A stretch of 64,000 bases of DNA, taken from positions 72,693 to 136,692 of the forward strand of contig CACAYF010000002.1 in assembly GCA_902536655.1 (NCBI GenBank), written 5' to 3'. A program made the position numbers and the translations under genes. Source of the stretch: an uncultured Alphaproteobacteria bacterium (lineage in GTDB: Bacteria; Pseudomonadota; Alphaproteobacteria; Methylaequorales; Methylaequoraceae). The notes under the pieces are model-generated. The model made no database searches. It had not been told where the DNA came from and worked only from the letters and a program-made list of their open reading frames with translations. Positions 30,027 through 40,339 of this stretch are shown here, piece by piece. Within the stretch, counting starts at the first letter, position 1; the number at the start of each line of letters is the position of its first letter.

Positions 30027-32146
30027 TTAGAGAAAGACTATTTGAGTTTGTTGAAAAAAATGATTCAACAAATATAACTTTCTTAATACTGTTTTCGTTG
30101 TCTTTCATTCTAAGTTTATTAATTTTTCTAACATTGACAGGTAACCTTTCTAATCTTGAAGAAATTGATAAGGTTTCAAGTTTAATTTCCATAAATTTTG
30201 CTATTATTGTTATTCTTATTTTAATTTCTGTTGGAAAAATAAAGGAGAACATTGATCAAAAAAAGTTTAGATCTAAATTTAAAGTTCATTTCACATTGTT
30301 ATTCATTTTTATTTCTTTAATACCCTCAACTTTAATTACTATATTTTCTTTAATTTTTTTTGATCAAGGTATAAAAATTTGGTTTAACGACAAAATTAAA
30401 CAAGTAATTAATGGTTCCAAAAATATCTCTGAGTCCTATTTTAGTGAGCATATAAGTAACATTAAAAATGATGTTTTATTTTTACAAAGTGAAATAAATA
30501 ATGAAAAAATTGTTTTTTTTACTGACAGGGAGAGACTTACAGAATTTTTAAGTTATTTCGCAGAAATAAAAGATCTTGAAGAAGCCATAATTTTTGAAGG
30601 CACTGGACAGTTGCTTGCAAAAGTTGGTAGTTTTTTGATCGAGTCTGAAACTGCACCTCCATTATGGTCTTTTTTAATTGCTGATGACGGTGATATTGCT
30701 GTTTTTCCAAATAGCGAAAAAACAAAAGTTAGAGCATTAATCCGGATACAAAGAGCAATTCCTACATATCTATTTATTGGAAAAGATGTAGATTCAAACG
30801 TTTTGAGTAGGGTGGAGTCAGTTGATAATGCTGCAAGTGAATATTTAAATATTACAAAGAAATTAGACAACTTTCAATCCCAATTTGTTCAGCTTTTTAT
30901 TGCAATTAATTTTTTAATGATTCTTCTATCAATATGGTTTGGTCTTAGATTTTCAAATAGAATTATAGAGCCAATTATGCAAATAATTCTTGATTCAGAA
31001 AAAATAATAAAAGAGGATTTTTCGACGAGAATCAGAGTATTTAAAGGCAATAATGAATTTAATATTTTATCAAATGTTTTAAATAAAATGCTTGATATTT
31101 TAAACAATCAAAAAAATAAGCTTTTAAAAGCTAAAGAAATAATAAATCTAAGAAGAAAATTTACAGAAAATATTATAAATAATATCAATACAGGAATAAT
31201 TTATGTTGACTTGAATGGCAAAGTGCTTTTAAGTAATAAAAATTCCCAAGAGATATTCGATAAAAAAGTTACTAGAGATTTTTTGGAAAATCATAGTAAC
31301 ATTCAAGATATAATCAAAAAATTTAAACTTGGAAAAATAAAAAATAACGAAATTCAAATAAAGTACCTGGCAAATTATAAATTAAAATTCTTAAACATTA
31401 AAATTTCAGAAATCATTGAAAAAAACTCGATTAAAGGCTTTATTTTAAGTATTGATGATGTTTCTGAACTAGTATCAGCTCAAAAACATGCTGCTTGGTC
31501 AAATGTTGCGAGATATATGGCTCATGAAATAAGAAATCCTTTAACTCCAATTAAGTTGTCTGCTCAAAGGTTGGAGAAAACATTCTTAGAAAATAAAGTC
31601 TATAAGAAGTCTTTTCTTGATTATACTGATACGATAAAAAGACAAGTAAACAATATTCAGACATTAGTTTCAGACTTTTCAAACTTTGCAAGAATGCCAG
31701 AAAGTATTTTTAAGGAAGTAAAATTAAGCAAAATAATAGAGACTCAAATTAAAACAATCAAAATTTTAGACAGTAAAATTAAATTTAATTACAACAATAC
31801 TTTTAAAGAATTAAAAATTAATTGTGATGAAAATCAAATTGGAAGAGTATTTCTTAATATTTTAAAAAATTCATATGAGTCGTCACAAAAAAAGAAAAAA
31901 GTAATTTCTGTCAAAATTAATAAAGAAAAAAAATTAGTTCTAATAGATATCGAAGATAATGGTATTGGTTTTCCTGAAAATAGAGATAAATTATTTGAAC
32001 CCTATATAACAAATAAAGTTAATGGTACAGGTTTAGGACTTGCAATATGTAAAAAAATTATTGAAGATCATGGAGGAGAGATTAACCTGCTTGATAGCAG
32101 CAAATTTGGAGGAGCTTGTGTGAGGTTAAAATTAATAAGAGTTTAA
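30023..32146 (+). CDS. ntrY: Sensor histidine kinase NtrY
   Basis: N-terminal TM segments, HAMP, PAS, AHEIRNPLTPIKLSAQRLE, GTGLGLAICKKIIEDHGG. Confidence 0.92.
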   Translation: MIRERLFEFVEKNDSTNITFLILFSLSFILSLLIFLTLTGNLSNLEEIDKVSSLISINFAIIVILILISVGKIKENIDQKKFRSKFKVHFTLLFIFISLIPSTLITIFSLIFFDQGIKIWFNDKIKQVINGSKNISESYFSEHISNIKNDVLFLQSEINNEKIVFFTDRERLTEFLSYFAEIKDLEEAIIFEGTGQLLAKVGSFLIESETAPPLWSFLIADDGDIAVFPNSEKTKVRALIRIQRAIPTYLFIGKDVDSNVLSRVESVDNAASEYLNITKKLDNFQSQFVQLFIAINFLMILLSIWFGLRFSNRIIEPIMQIILDSEKIIKEDFSTRIRVFKGNNEFNILSNVLNKMLDILNNQKNKLLKAKEIINLRRKFTENIINNINTGIIYVDLNGKVLLSNKNSQEIFDKKVTRDFLENHSNIQDIIKKFKLGKIKNNEIQIKYLANYKLKFLNIKISEIIEKNSIKGFILSIDDVSELVSAQKHAAWSNVARYMAHEIRNPLTPIKLSAQRLEKTFLENKVYKKSFLDYTDTIKRQVNNIQTLVSDFSNFARMPESIFKEVKLSKIIETQIKTIKILDSKIKFNYNNTFKELKINCDENQIGRVFLNILKNSYESSQKKKKVISVKINKEKKLVLIDIEDNGIGFPENRDKLFEPYITNKVNGTGLGLAICKKIIEDHGGEINLLDSSKFGGACVRLKLIRV

Positions 32147-32161
32147 TTTTTTTGTAAGGGT

Positions 32162-33523
32162 ATGAATTTTAAAGATAGCAAAATATTAATCATTGATGAT
32201 GAACCAGATATTTGCAACCAACTTTGTGAGCTTTTAAATGATATTGGGTATTCATGTGATAAAGCAAATACCTCAGAAAAAGGTTTGGAAATTTTTAAAC
32301 AAAAATCATTTTCTCTTGTTCTTCTGGATATTTGGTTGAACAACTCAAAATTCGATGGTTTTCAAGCTTTGGAAAAGCTCCAAGGAATTGATCAAAGTAT
32401 TCCAGTTATTATGATTAGTGGTCATGGTAATATTGAAACTGCAGTAAATTCAATTAAAAAAGGAGCATACGATTTTGTAGAGAAACCGTTTGATAGTGAA
32501 TTACTTGTTTTTAAAATTAAGAAAGCAATAGAGAATTATATTTTAAAAAAGAAAATTGAAAAATTTTCAAGGAAAGATTTAGATTCAGAAATTGTTGCAA
32601 TTTCAAAGTCTTCTAAACTCCTTGAAAAAAAGATTAAAGAGGTCAGTAAAACCGACTCTAATATTGTTCTTATTGGTGATGAGGGAAGTGGGAAAGAATT
32701 CGTTGCTTCAAAAATACATGACAGTTCTCATAGAGCAAAAAAGAATTTTAAGTCAATAGATTGTAAATTAGATAAAAATAAATTTGAGGAACAATTATTT
32801 GGATCTGAAGATAATCAAGTAATCAAAGAATTAGGTATATTAGACGAAGTAAATAGAGGAACCATATATTTAAAGAATATCACATCGTTAGCAGATAAAT
32901 TGCAAGGAAAAATATTACGAATTCTTGATGAAAAAAAATATTATAGAATTGATGCATTAAACCCTAATGTTTTGGATTTAAGAGTTGTTGCTTCGTCAAA
33001 TAAACATTTAATAGGAAATCTAAGAAAAGACCTGTTAAAAAAATTAAATTTTACAATTATAGAAATACCAAATCTATCCAATAGAAAAAGTGACGTAGGA
33101 TCATTAATAGAAATTTTTTCATCTGAAATATTTATTGAAAAAGGTCTAAGAAAAAAAAAATTTTCTTCTGAAGTTATTTCATACTTAATTGATTTAGATT
33201 ATTTTAGAAATATTTTTCAGCTTAAAAAGTTTGTAGAATGGATTATTGTTATGTTGAATAACATAGATAATGATGAAATAAATTTAAATGATGTTATTGG
33301 TTTGGGTATAAATCTCGTCGAAAAAAAAAATGTTCTATCTGATGATTCGATGAATATGAATATTAAAAGCGCAAGAGAAGATTTTGAAAAAAAATATCTC
33401 CTATTTAATTTAGAAAAATATAAATATAATGTATCTAAAATGGCCCATGAAATAGGAATGGAACGAACCGCGATATACAGAAAGCTTAAACTTCTAAATA
33501 TCAAGATGGATTTAGAAAAATGA
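32162..33523 (+). CDS. ntrX: Response regulator NtrX (divergent AAA+ domain)
   Basis: REC domain (ILIIDDEPDI...LLDIWL...MISGHGNIETAV), degenerate AAA+, C-terminal Fis HTH; follows ntrY. Confidence 0.88.
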   Translation: MNFKDSKILIIDDEPDICNQLCELLNDIGYSCDKANTSEKGLEIFKQKSFSLVLLDIWLNNSKFDGFQALEKLQGIDQSIPVIMISGHGNIETAVNSIKKGAYDFVEKPFDSELLVFKIKKAIENYILKKKIEKFSRKDLDSEIVAISKSSKLLEKKIKEVSKTDSNIVLIGDEGSGKEFVASKIHDSSHRAKKNFKSIDCKLDKNKFEEQLFGSEDNQVIKELGILDEVNRGTIYLKNITSLADKLQGKILRILDEKKYYRIDALNPNVLDLRVVASSNKHLIGNLRKDLLKKLNFTIIEIPNLSNRKSDVGSLIEIFSSEIFIEKGLRKKKFSSEVISYLIDLDYFRNIFQLKKFVEWIIVMLNNIDNDEINLNDVIGLGINLVEKKNVLSDDSMNMNIKSAREDFEKKYLLFNLEKYKYNVSKMAHEIGMERTAIYRKLKLLNIKMDLEK

Positions 33524-34902
33524 AAATTATTGTTTGCGGCGCAGGTGAAATTGGTTCTAATATAGCTAAACAACTTGTTTATGAAGACAATGATGTAACA
33601 ATTATAGACAAATCAGAGTCACGTTTAAGGATGTTAAATAAATCTGTGGATTTGAAAAGTGTCTGTGGAAAAACAACTCACCCAGAAATTCTTGAAAAAG
33701 CAGGTGCCGATGAAGCTGACATGATTATAGCAGTAACAGAAAGTGACGAACTTAATATTATTTCTTGTGAACTTGCAAATCATCTATTTAAAATACCGTT
33801 AAAAGTAGCAAGAATTAAAGAATCTGAATATTTAAATTCAAACTATGCAAATAAAATTTTCTCTCCAGGAAAAATTGACGTGGATGCAATAATTTCACCA
33901 GAATTAGAGGTTGCAAAAGATATTATAAGAAAATTAAACACTCCAGGTGCTTTCGACTCATTTTATTTAGGAGATAAAATAGCAAGAATAATTGGTATAT
34001 CGATAAATGATAAGTGCCCAATTATAAATACGCCATTAAGAATGCTTCCAGGAATTTTTTCAGGTTTGGAAGTAAAGATTTTATCAATTTTTAGAAAAGA
34101 TGAGATAATAATTCCTACTGGAAAAGTAGAGCTTTATCCAGGTGATGATATCTATATCTGTATCAAAAATGATGATATCTTAAGAGCGTTGAGGGTCTTT
34201 GGAATAAAACCTCAGGAAAATAGAAAATTAATTGTTGTCGGAGCTGGTAACATCGGTTTGAATATTTTGAAAATTTTAGAGAAAGATTATCCCGATATCA
34301 ATTGTAAAATTATTGATAATGATTTAGAAAGAACTAAAAATATTTCTTCCCAGCTATCAAAGCAGAGTACTATCTTATGTGGAGATGCTATTGATTCCGA
34401 TCTATTGAGAGATGCTGGTGCATCTGACTCTGAAGCAATAATAACTGTGACTGATGACGATGAGACTAATATTTTTTCTTCTCTATTGGCTAAAGATCTA
34501 GGATGCAAAAGAACAATGGCAATTGTTAACAACACAAATTATAGAAATTTGTCAAAGAAACTTGACTTAGATGTTCTTATCAATCCAGGTAATATTACTA
34601 CTTCAGCAATTCTGCAGTATGTAAGAAGAGGAAAAGTAAAAGAGGTTCACGATTTTGGCAATGATAGAGGTGAAATTATGGAAATAGAGATTCTACCAAC
34701 TACAAAATTTACAGATAAAAAAATAATAGATTTAGATATGCCAGAAGGAGTGGTGATTGGTGGAATTGTTAGAAATAAGAAATTGATTTTTCCAGATGAG
34801 AACACAACTATATATGCAGATGATAAATTAATAATTTTTTCAAAACCATCATCTATCAAAGAAATAGAAAAATATTCAGAGGTAAATATAGAGTTTTTTT
34901 AA
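33520..34902 (+). CDS. trkA: Trk potassium uptake NAD-binding protein TrkA
   Basis: Two repeats with GAGEIGSNIAKQL and VGAGNIGLNILKIL Rossmann motifs plus RCK-C domains. Confidence 0.94.
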   Translation: MKIIVCGAGEIGSNIAKQLVYEDNDVTIIDKSESRLRMLNKSVDLKSVCGKTTHPEILEKAGADEADMIIAVTESDELNIISCELANHLFKIPLKVARIKESEYLNSNYANKIFSPGKIDVDAIISPELEVAKDIIRKLNTPGAFDSFYLGDKIARIIGISINDKCPIINTPLRMLPGIFSGLEVKILSIFRKDEIIIPTGKVELYPGDDIYICIKNDDILRALRVFGIKPQENRKLIVVGAGNIGLNILKILEKDYPDINCKIIDNDLERTKNISSQLSKQSTILCGDAIDSDLLRDAGASDSEAIITVTDDDETNIFSSLLAKDLGCKRTMAIVNNTNYRNLSKKLDLDVLINPGNITTSAILQYVRRGKVKEVHDFGNDRGEIMEIEILPTTKFTDKKIIDLDMPEGVVIGGIVRNKKLIFPDENTTIYADDKLIIFSKPSSIKEIEKYSEVNIEFF

Positions 34903-35756
34903 TGTCAATTTGTTATGTAAACGGTTCATATGAAGAAAAAACTTCAGCAGTGATATCAATTCAAGATAGAGGTTTTAACTTTTCTGACGGTGTATATGAG
35001 GTTATGCCTTTCTTTGGGAATCATGTTGTCAATTTTGACAAACATTTAAAAAGACTATCAAAGTCACTGGACAGTCTAAGAATAAAAAAACCATTGTCCA
35101 ATTATAAAAGTCTAGAATTAATATTAAAGAAACTGATAAAGGAAAATAAATTAGATAAAGGTTTTATATATCTTCAAATTACAAGAGGAAGTTGCTCTAG
35201 AAATCATCTTTTTCCAAAATTATCTAAGCCTAATATAGTCATTTTCACTTTTACCGCAAAATTAGATAAAAAATTTATCCTGAGTGGAGTAAAAGTTCGG
35301 TTAACTGAAGATCTTAGATGGAAGAGATGTGACATTAAGTCCATTTCTTTATTACCAAATGTTTTAGAAAAACAAAATGCTTTTGAAGAGGGCATGTACG
35401 AATCATGGCAAAAAAGAAATAACTTAATTACAGAGGGATCTACATCAAATGCCTTCATAATAAATAGAAATGGTTTTATTCAAACACATCCAGCTAATAA
35501 TTTTATTTTAGGTGGAGTGACACGTGATACACTTATTGAGATTGCAAAAAAAAATAAGATAAAAGTTATCGAAAAGGCGTTTTCTTCGAGTGATTTATTT
35601 TCAAGTAAAGAAGCTTTCTTAACAAGTACAACTGCAAAAATTCTTCCAGTTGTAAAAATTAATGAAAAAACTATAGGTAATGGAAAGCCAGGAGAAATGA
35701 CTCAAGTATTAATTAAAAAGTACAATGAACACGTAAAATGTCAAATTCATGAATAA
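34902..35756 (+). CDS. dat: Class IV aminotransferase, D-amino-acid transaminase-like
   Basis: VNGSYEEKTSAVISIQDRGFNFSDGVYEVM, ITEGSTSNAFI, ILGGVTRDTLIEIA. Confidence 0.85.
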   Translation: MSICYVNGSYEEKTSAVISIQDRGFNFSDGVYEVMPFFGNHVVNFDKHLKRLSKSLDSLRIKKPLSNYKSLELILKKLIKENKLDKGFIYLQITRGSCSRNHLFPKLSKPNIVIFTFTAKLDKKFILSGVKVRLTEDLRWKRCDIKSISLLPNVLEKQNAFEEGMYESWQKRNNLITEGSTSNAFIINRNGFIQTHPANNFILGGVTRDTLIEIAKKNKIKVIEKAFSSSDLFSSKEAFLTSTTAKILPVVKINEKTIGNGKPGEMTQVLIKKYNEHVKCQIHE

Positions 35757-36870
35757 CACACAAACAATAGTAATACATCCTTATATTAAAAGATCACGAG
35801 TCTCAAAAGAAACTCTTCTAGAAGAAGCAATAAAATTGGTTCAAGCAATAAATTTAAATTGTATTGATTCGTCGCTTGTTGGAATAGACAGTATAAATCC
35901 AAAAACTTATCTTCAATCCGGTTATGTTGTTTTTTTGAAACAAAAAGTAATTGATCTTAATGCTGAATTGATATTTTTAAATACAAATCTGTCTCCTATA
36001 CAACAAAGAAACTTAGAAAAAGCAACAAACTGTAAAATTATAGATAGAACTGGGTTAATTATAGAAATATTTGGTTCTCGAGCCAAATCAAATGAGGGGA
36101 AACTTAGCGTATTATTAGCTAGTTTAAAATTCCAAAAGAGTAGACTTGTAAGATCCTGGACTCATCTAGAAAGACAAAGAGGTGGAGCTGGATTTATGGG
36201 AGGTCCAGGTGAAAAACAAATTGAATCAGATAGACGTCAATTAACGGAGAGGATAAACAGACTAAAAATTAAAATCAATAAAATTGATAAAATTAGAAAT
36301 ATTCAAAGATATAGAAGAATAAAAAATAAAATACCTATTATTTCATTGGTAGGTTATACAAACTCTGGGAAATCAACGTTATTTAATCTAATTACAAAAT
36401 CTAAAGTATTATCAAAAAACATGCTATTTGCATCTTTGGATTCAACTATTAGAAATGGTTACATCAATGGTTTTAATTTAAATTTTATTGACACAGTAGG
36501 TTTTATTAGAGATTTGCCAACAACCTTAATCGATTCGTTTAAATCAACACTTAATGAAATTATAAACTCTGATTTGATACTTCATGTCAGAGATATTTCT
36601 GATTCCGAGTATCTTGATCAAAAAAATGAGGTTTTAAGAATACTTGAAGAAATTGGGGTCGAAAAAGATGATGAAAGAATAATAGAAGTAATAAATAAAA
36701 CTGATTTGGTGAAAGATAAAATAAATCACCACAATTCGATGAGTGAGAAATCTGTAATGATTTCTGCAGTTAACGGAAGTGGTATTAGTGAATTAAAAAA
36801 CGTTATTATTAAAAATTTAAGCAAGTACAATTTAATGAAATTTTTACATCAACAGTCTTATCAAGTTTGA
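35749..36870 (+). CDS. hflX: GTPase HflX
   Basis: RGGAGFMGGPGEKQIESDRRQL, LVGYTNSGKSTLFN, DTVGFIRDLPTTLIDSFKSTL. Confidence 0.95.
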   Translation: MNNTQTIVIHPYIKRSRVSKETLLEEAIKLVQAINLNCIDSSLVGIDSINPKTYLQSGYVVFLKQKVIDLNAELIFLNTNLSPIQQRNLEKATNCKIIDRTGLIIEIFGSRAKSNEGKLSVLLASLKFQKSRLVRSWTHLERQRGGAGFMGGPGEKQIESDRRQLTERINRLKIKINKIDKIRNIQRYRRIKNKIPIISLVGYTNSGKSTLFNLITKSKVLSKNMLFASLDSTIRNGYINGFNLNFIDTVGFIRDLPTTLIDSFKSTLNEIINSDLILHVRDISDSEYLDQKNEVLRILEEIGVEKDDERIIEVINKTDLVKDKINHHNSMSEKSVMISAVNGSGISELKNVIIKNLSKYNLMKFLHQQSYQV

Positions 36871-37722
36871 AGTATCTTCTTTTTCAAAACCAAGTTTAAT
36901 AAGTTTTTGATAATTGTTTTTAATTATCTTTGTTACTGGAAGTCTAATATCAGATTGATTTATTTCCTTGATAATGATGTCGAGGTCTTTCAGCATCAAT
37001 TTATTCATAAATCCAAAGTCGAACTCCGATTTCCACATTGTTTTTGCCCTGTTCTCTAATTGCCATGATTGACCTGCTCCATTTTTTAACACTTTAATAA
37101 GGCTATCAATGTTTAGTTTTTTTTTTTTAGCAAAATTTAAACCCTCAGCTAACCCTTGAATAATAGTTGCAACACATATTTGGTTAACCATTTTAGTAAG
37201 TTGTCCGGAACCAGATAAACCCATATAAATTAATGACTTAGAGTACAAATCTAAAATTTCCTTTAAATCTTTGAATTTTGACTTTTTTCCTCCAACCATT
37301 ATTGACAATGTTCCACTTATTGCACCAACTTCTCCACCACTAATTGGAGCATCAAAAAAATAGCATTTCTTACCTAAAATTTTCTCATACAATAACTTTG
37401 ATATATCGTATGACGCAGTGGTATGGTCAACGATCAATGTTTTTGGACGTAAACCTTTCAATATTCCATTTTTTGATAGGTATACATCTTTCAAATCTAA
37501 ATCTTTGCCAACACAGGATATTATAAAATCACATTGATTTGATAAGTCGTCGTATTGATCATATGTAAAAAGTCGTCTTGAGTTTCTAAATTTTTTTATA
37601 AATTTATATGTATTTGCTGAACTTCTATTAATTATATGAATGTTTCTCTTAGCATTAATTATATGAAGTGCAATATTGTACCCCATTACGCCAAGACCAA
37701 TAAATCCAACGTTTTTAATCAT
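36844..37722 (-). CDS. NAD(P)-dependent beta-hydroxyacid dehydrogenase (3-hydroxyisobutyrate dehydrogenase family)
   Basis: GFIGLGVMGYNIALHI, FFDAPISGGEVGAISGTLSIMVGG, SGQLTKMVNQI. Confidence 0.85.
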   Translation of the reverse strand: MIKNVGFIGLGVMGYNIALHIINAKRNIHIINRSSANTYKFIKKFRNSRRLFTYDQYDDLSNQCDFIISCVGKDLDLKDVYLSKNGILKGLRPKTLIVDHTTASYDISKLLYEKILGKKCYFFDAPISGGEVGAISGTLSIMVGGKKSKFKDLKEILDLYSKSLIYMGLSGSGQLTKMVNQICVATIIQGLAEGLNFAKKKKLNIDSLIKVLKNGAGQSWQLENRAKTMWKSEFDFGFMNKLMLKDLDIIIKEINQSDIRLPVTKIIKNNYQKLIKLGFEKEDTSNLIRLLM

Positions 37723-40297
37723 AATCTATAATTAATTCATTATTTTCATTTATAGTTACACTAACTTGTGAACCTTCCTTAATATTATTACTTAAAATGA
37801 GATGTGCCATTTTATCTATAATCTCTTTTTGTATAAGTCTTTTTAATGGTCTTGCTCCATATAAGTTAGAAAACCCTTCACTTACAATCCAATTCTTTGA
37901 TTTTTCATCAAATTTTGCTGAAATTTTTTTAGGTTTCAAAATTTCTTTTAGAAAATCCAACTGAATATCAACGATTTTTTTTATTTCTTTTTTTGTAAGC
38001 CTATTAAATATTATAGATTCATCAATTCTATTTAAAAATTCAGGTTTAAAATGCTTTCTAACTTTTTCCATTATTTTTTCTTTTGTAAAAATCTCCACCT
38101 GATTCTTTTGATCGTCAGAAAACTCTATTAATTCAGCACCTAAATTTGAAGTCATAATAATAATTGTATTTTTAAAGTTTACAAATCTGCCTTTGGAGTC
38201 GGTTAACCTTCCATCATCAAAGACTTGTAATAATAAATTATAAACATCTGGATGAGCCTTTTCAATCTCGTCAAGCAGAACTAGTTGATATGGTTTTCTT
38301 CTAATAGATTCTGTTAAAATGCCGCCTTCCTCGAACCCAATGTAACCTGGTGGCGAACCAATTAATTTTGAAACTGAATGTTTTTCCATAAATTCAGACA
38401 TGTCCAATCTAAATAATGATTTTTTATCATTAAAAAGAAATTCTGAAAGAATTTTTGTCAATTCCGTTTTTCCTACACCTGTAGGCCCTAGGAATAAAAA
38501 AATACCTATTGGTCTGTTAGGGTCTTGAATTCCTGCTCTTGCTCTTAGTACGCATCTAGATATTTTTTGAATTGCTTCACTTTGTCCAATGACTTTTTTT
38601 TGAAGTTCATTCTCCATGTTGATTATTTTTTCTTTTTCTCCCTCTAGCATTCTCTCTACTGGGACCCCGGTTGATTTAGATATTACTTCTGCAATTTCAT
38701 CTGGAGATACGAACTTTCTCAAAATTTTCTGTTCTTTCTTGGATTCTAGCATTTTAAGTTTATTTTCTAATTCGGGAATCTCACTGTAAGCCAATTCCCC
38801 TGCTTTTGACAATTCTCCCTCTCTTTGTAGTATGTTTAACTTATTTCTACTGAATTCAATTGTAGATTTGAGTTTTTGGATATCGTTAATTACATTCTTT
38901 TCTCTATTCCAATTATTATTAAAATCTTCAAATTCTTTCTCTAATTTTTTAATTTCTTCTTTAAGGTCATTTGTCCTGTCTACAGACTTTTTATCGTTTT
39001 CTTTTTTTAAGCTTTCATATTCAATTTTATTTTGTAAAAGTTTTCTCTCAATTTTATCTAGCTTTTCCGGTTTTGAATCAATTTGTAATCTTATACGTGA
39101 TGCTGCTTCATCCATAAGATCAATTGCTTTATCGGGTAAAAATCTGTCATTAATATATCTTTGAGATAACTCAACTGCAGAGACTATTGCTGAATCTAAA
39201 ATTTTTACTCCATGATGAACTTCATATTTTTCTTTTAATCCTCTTAAAATAGATATTGAGTCATCCAAGCTTGGTTCCTCGACCAATATTTGCTGAAATC
39301 TTCGAGCTAGAGCGGCGTCTTTTTCAATATGTTCTCTATATTCATTTAGTGTAGTTGCTCCAATACAATGAAGTTCTCCCCTAGCTAAGGCTGGCTTTAA
39401 TAAGTTTGATGCGTCCATTGCTCCATCAGTTTTACCAGCACCTACCAAAGTATGTATTTCATCTATAAATAAAATAGTTGAATGTTTATTATTTTCGATG
39501 TTCTTAAGAATTTTTTTTAATCTCTCTTCAAAATCTCCGCGAAATTTGGCTCCTGCAACTAATGAACCTAAATCTAGAGAAATAACTTTCTTTTTTTTTA
39601 ATGAGTCTGGAATATCATTATTAATAATTCTTAATGCTAATCCTTCAACAATAGCCGTTTTACCTACACCAGGTTCCCCTATCAGTACTGGATTATTTTT
39701 TGTTCTTCTTGATAGAACCTGAATACTTCTTCTTATTTCCTCTTCTCTTCCAATTACTGGATCTAATTTTCCTAATTTTGCCAATTCTGTAAGATCTACA
39801 GAATACTTTGATAGTTCATCAGAACTAGAATTTGAATTTTTTTCGTTAATAGTTTGGCCTTTCCGTAGTTTTAAAATGACTGATTTAAGTGTATTCTTAT
39901 TTAATTTATTGGTATTCAGTAATTGTGTAATCTTTAGATCTTCTAAACATAAAATAGTATACAATAAAATTTCAGGAGAAATAAACGAATCATTAAATTC
40001 ATCTTTTGTTGTTTTTGATAATTCTAAAACCTTAACTAGTTCATCTGAAAGAAAAACATTAATATTCCTTCCAAGAACTTTAGGTATATTAGCAATTTCT
40101 CTTTCAACTAAATTTGTAAGATTCGATTTTTCTAATTGGTAATTTTCAATTATGTCCTCGATAAACCTATCAGAATCATTAAAAATACTAAAAACTAAAT
40201 GTTCAACTAAGATTTGTTGATTGTTTAGTGATACCGCTTTATTTTGTGCTTGATTAATTAATAATTTACTTTTATCGTTGAATTGATCAAAATTCAT
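37715..40297 (-). CDS. clpB: ATP-dependent chaperone ClpB
   Basis: Two AAA+ domains (GEPGVGKTAIVEGLA, LGPTGVGKTELTKIL), Clp N domain, M-domain coiled coil. Confidence 0.96.
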   Translation of the reverse strand: MNFDQFNDKSKLLINQAQNKAVSLNNQQILVEHLVFSIFNDSDRFIEDIIENYQLEKSNLTNLVEREIANIPKVLGRNINVFLSDELVKVLELSKTTKDEFNDSFISPEILLYTILCLEDLKITQLLNTNKLNKNTLKSVILKLRKGQTINEKNSNSSSDELSKYSVDLTELAKLGKLDPVIGREEEIRRSIQVLSRRTKNNPVLIGEPGVGKTAIVEGLALRIINNDIPDSLKKKKVISLDLGSLVAGAKFRGDFEERLKKILKNIENNKHSTILFIDEIHTLVGAGKTDGAMDASNLLKPALARGELHCIGATTLNEYREHIEKDAALARRFQQILVEEPSLDDSISILRGLKEKYEVHHGVKILDSAIVSAVELSQRYINDRFLPDKAIDLMDEAASRIRLQIDSKPEKLDKIERKLLQNKIEYESLKKENDKKSVDRTNDLKEEIKKLEKEFEDFNNNWNREKNVINDIQKLKSTIEFSRNKLNILQREGELSKAGELAYSEIPELENKLKMLESKKEQKILRKFVSPDEIAEVISKSTGVPVERMLEGEKEKIINMENELQKKVIGQSEAIQKISRCVLRARAGIQDPNRPIGIFLFLGPTGVGKTELTKILSEFLFNDKKSLFRLDMSEFMEKHSVSKLIGSPPGYIGFEEGGILTESIRRKPYQLVLLDEIEKAHPDVYNLLLQVFDDGRLTDSKGRFVNFKNTIIIMTSNLGAELIEFSDDQKNQVEIFTKEKIMEKVRKHFKPEFLNRIDESIIFNRLTKKEIKKIVDIQLDFLKEILKPKKISAKFDEKSKNWIVSEGFSNLYGARPLKRLIQKEIIDKMAHLILSNNIKEGSQVSVTINENNELIIDYD

Positions 40298-40339
40298 GAT
40301 TTATTTTGATGATATTAAATCAAAATCTCAAGAACTTTA

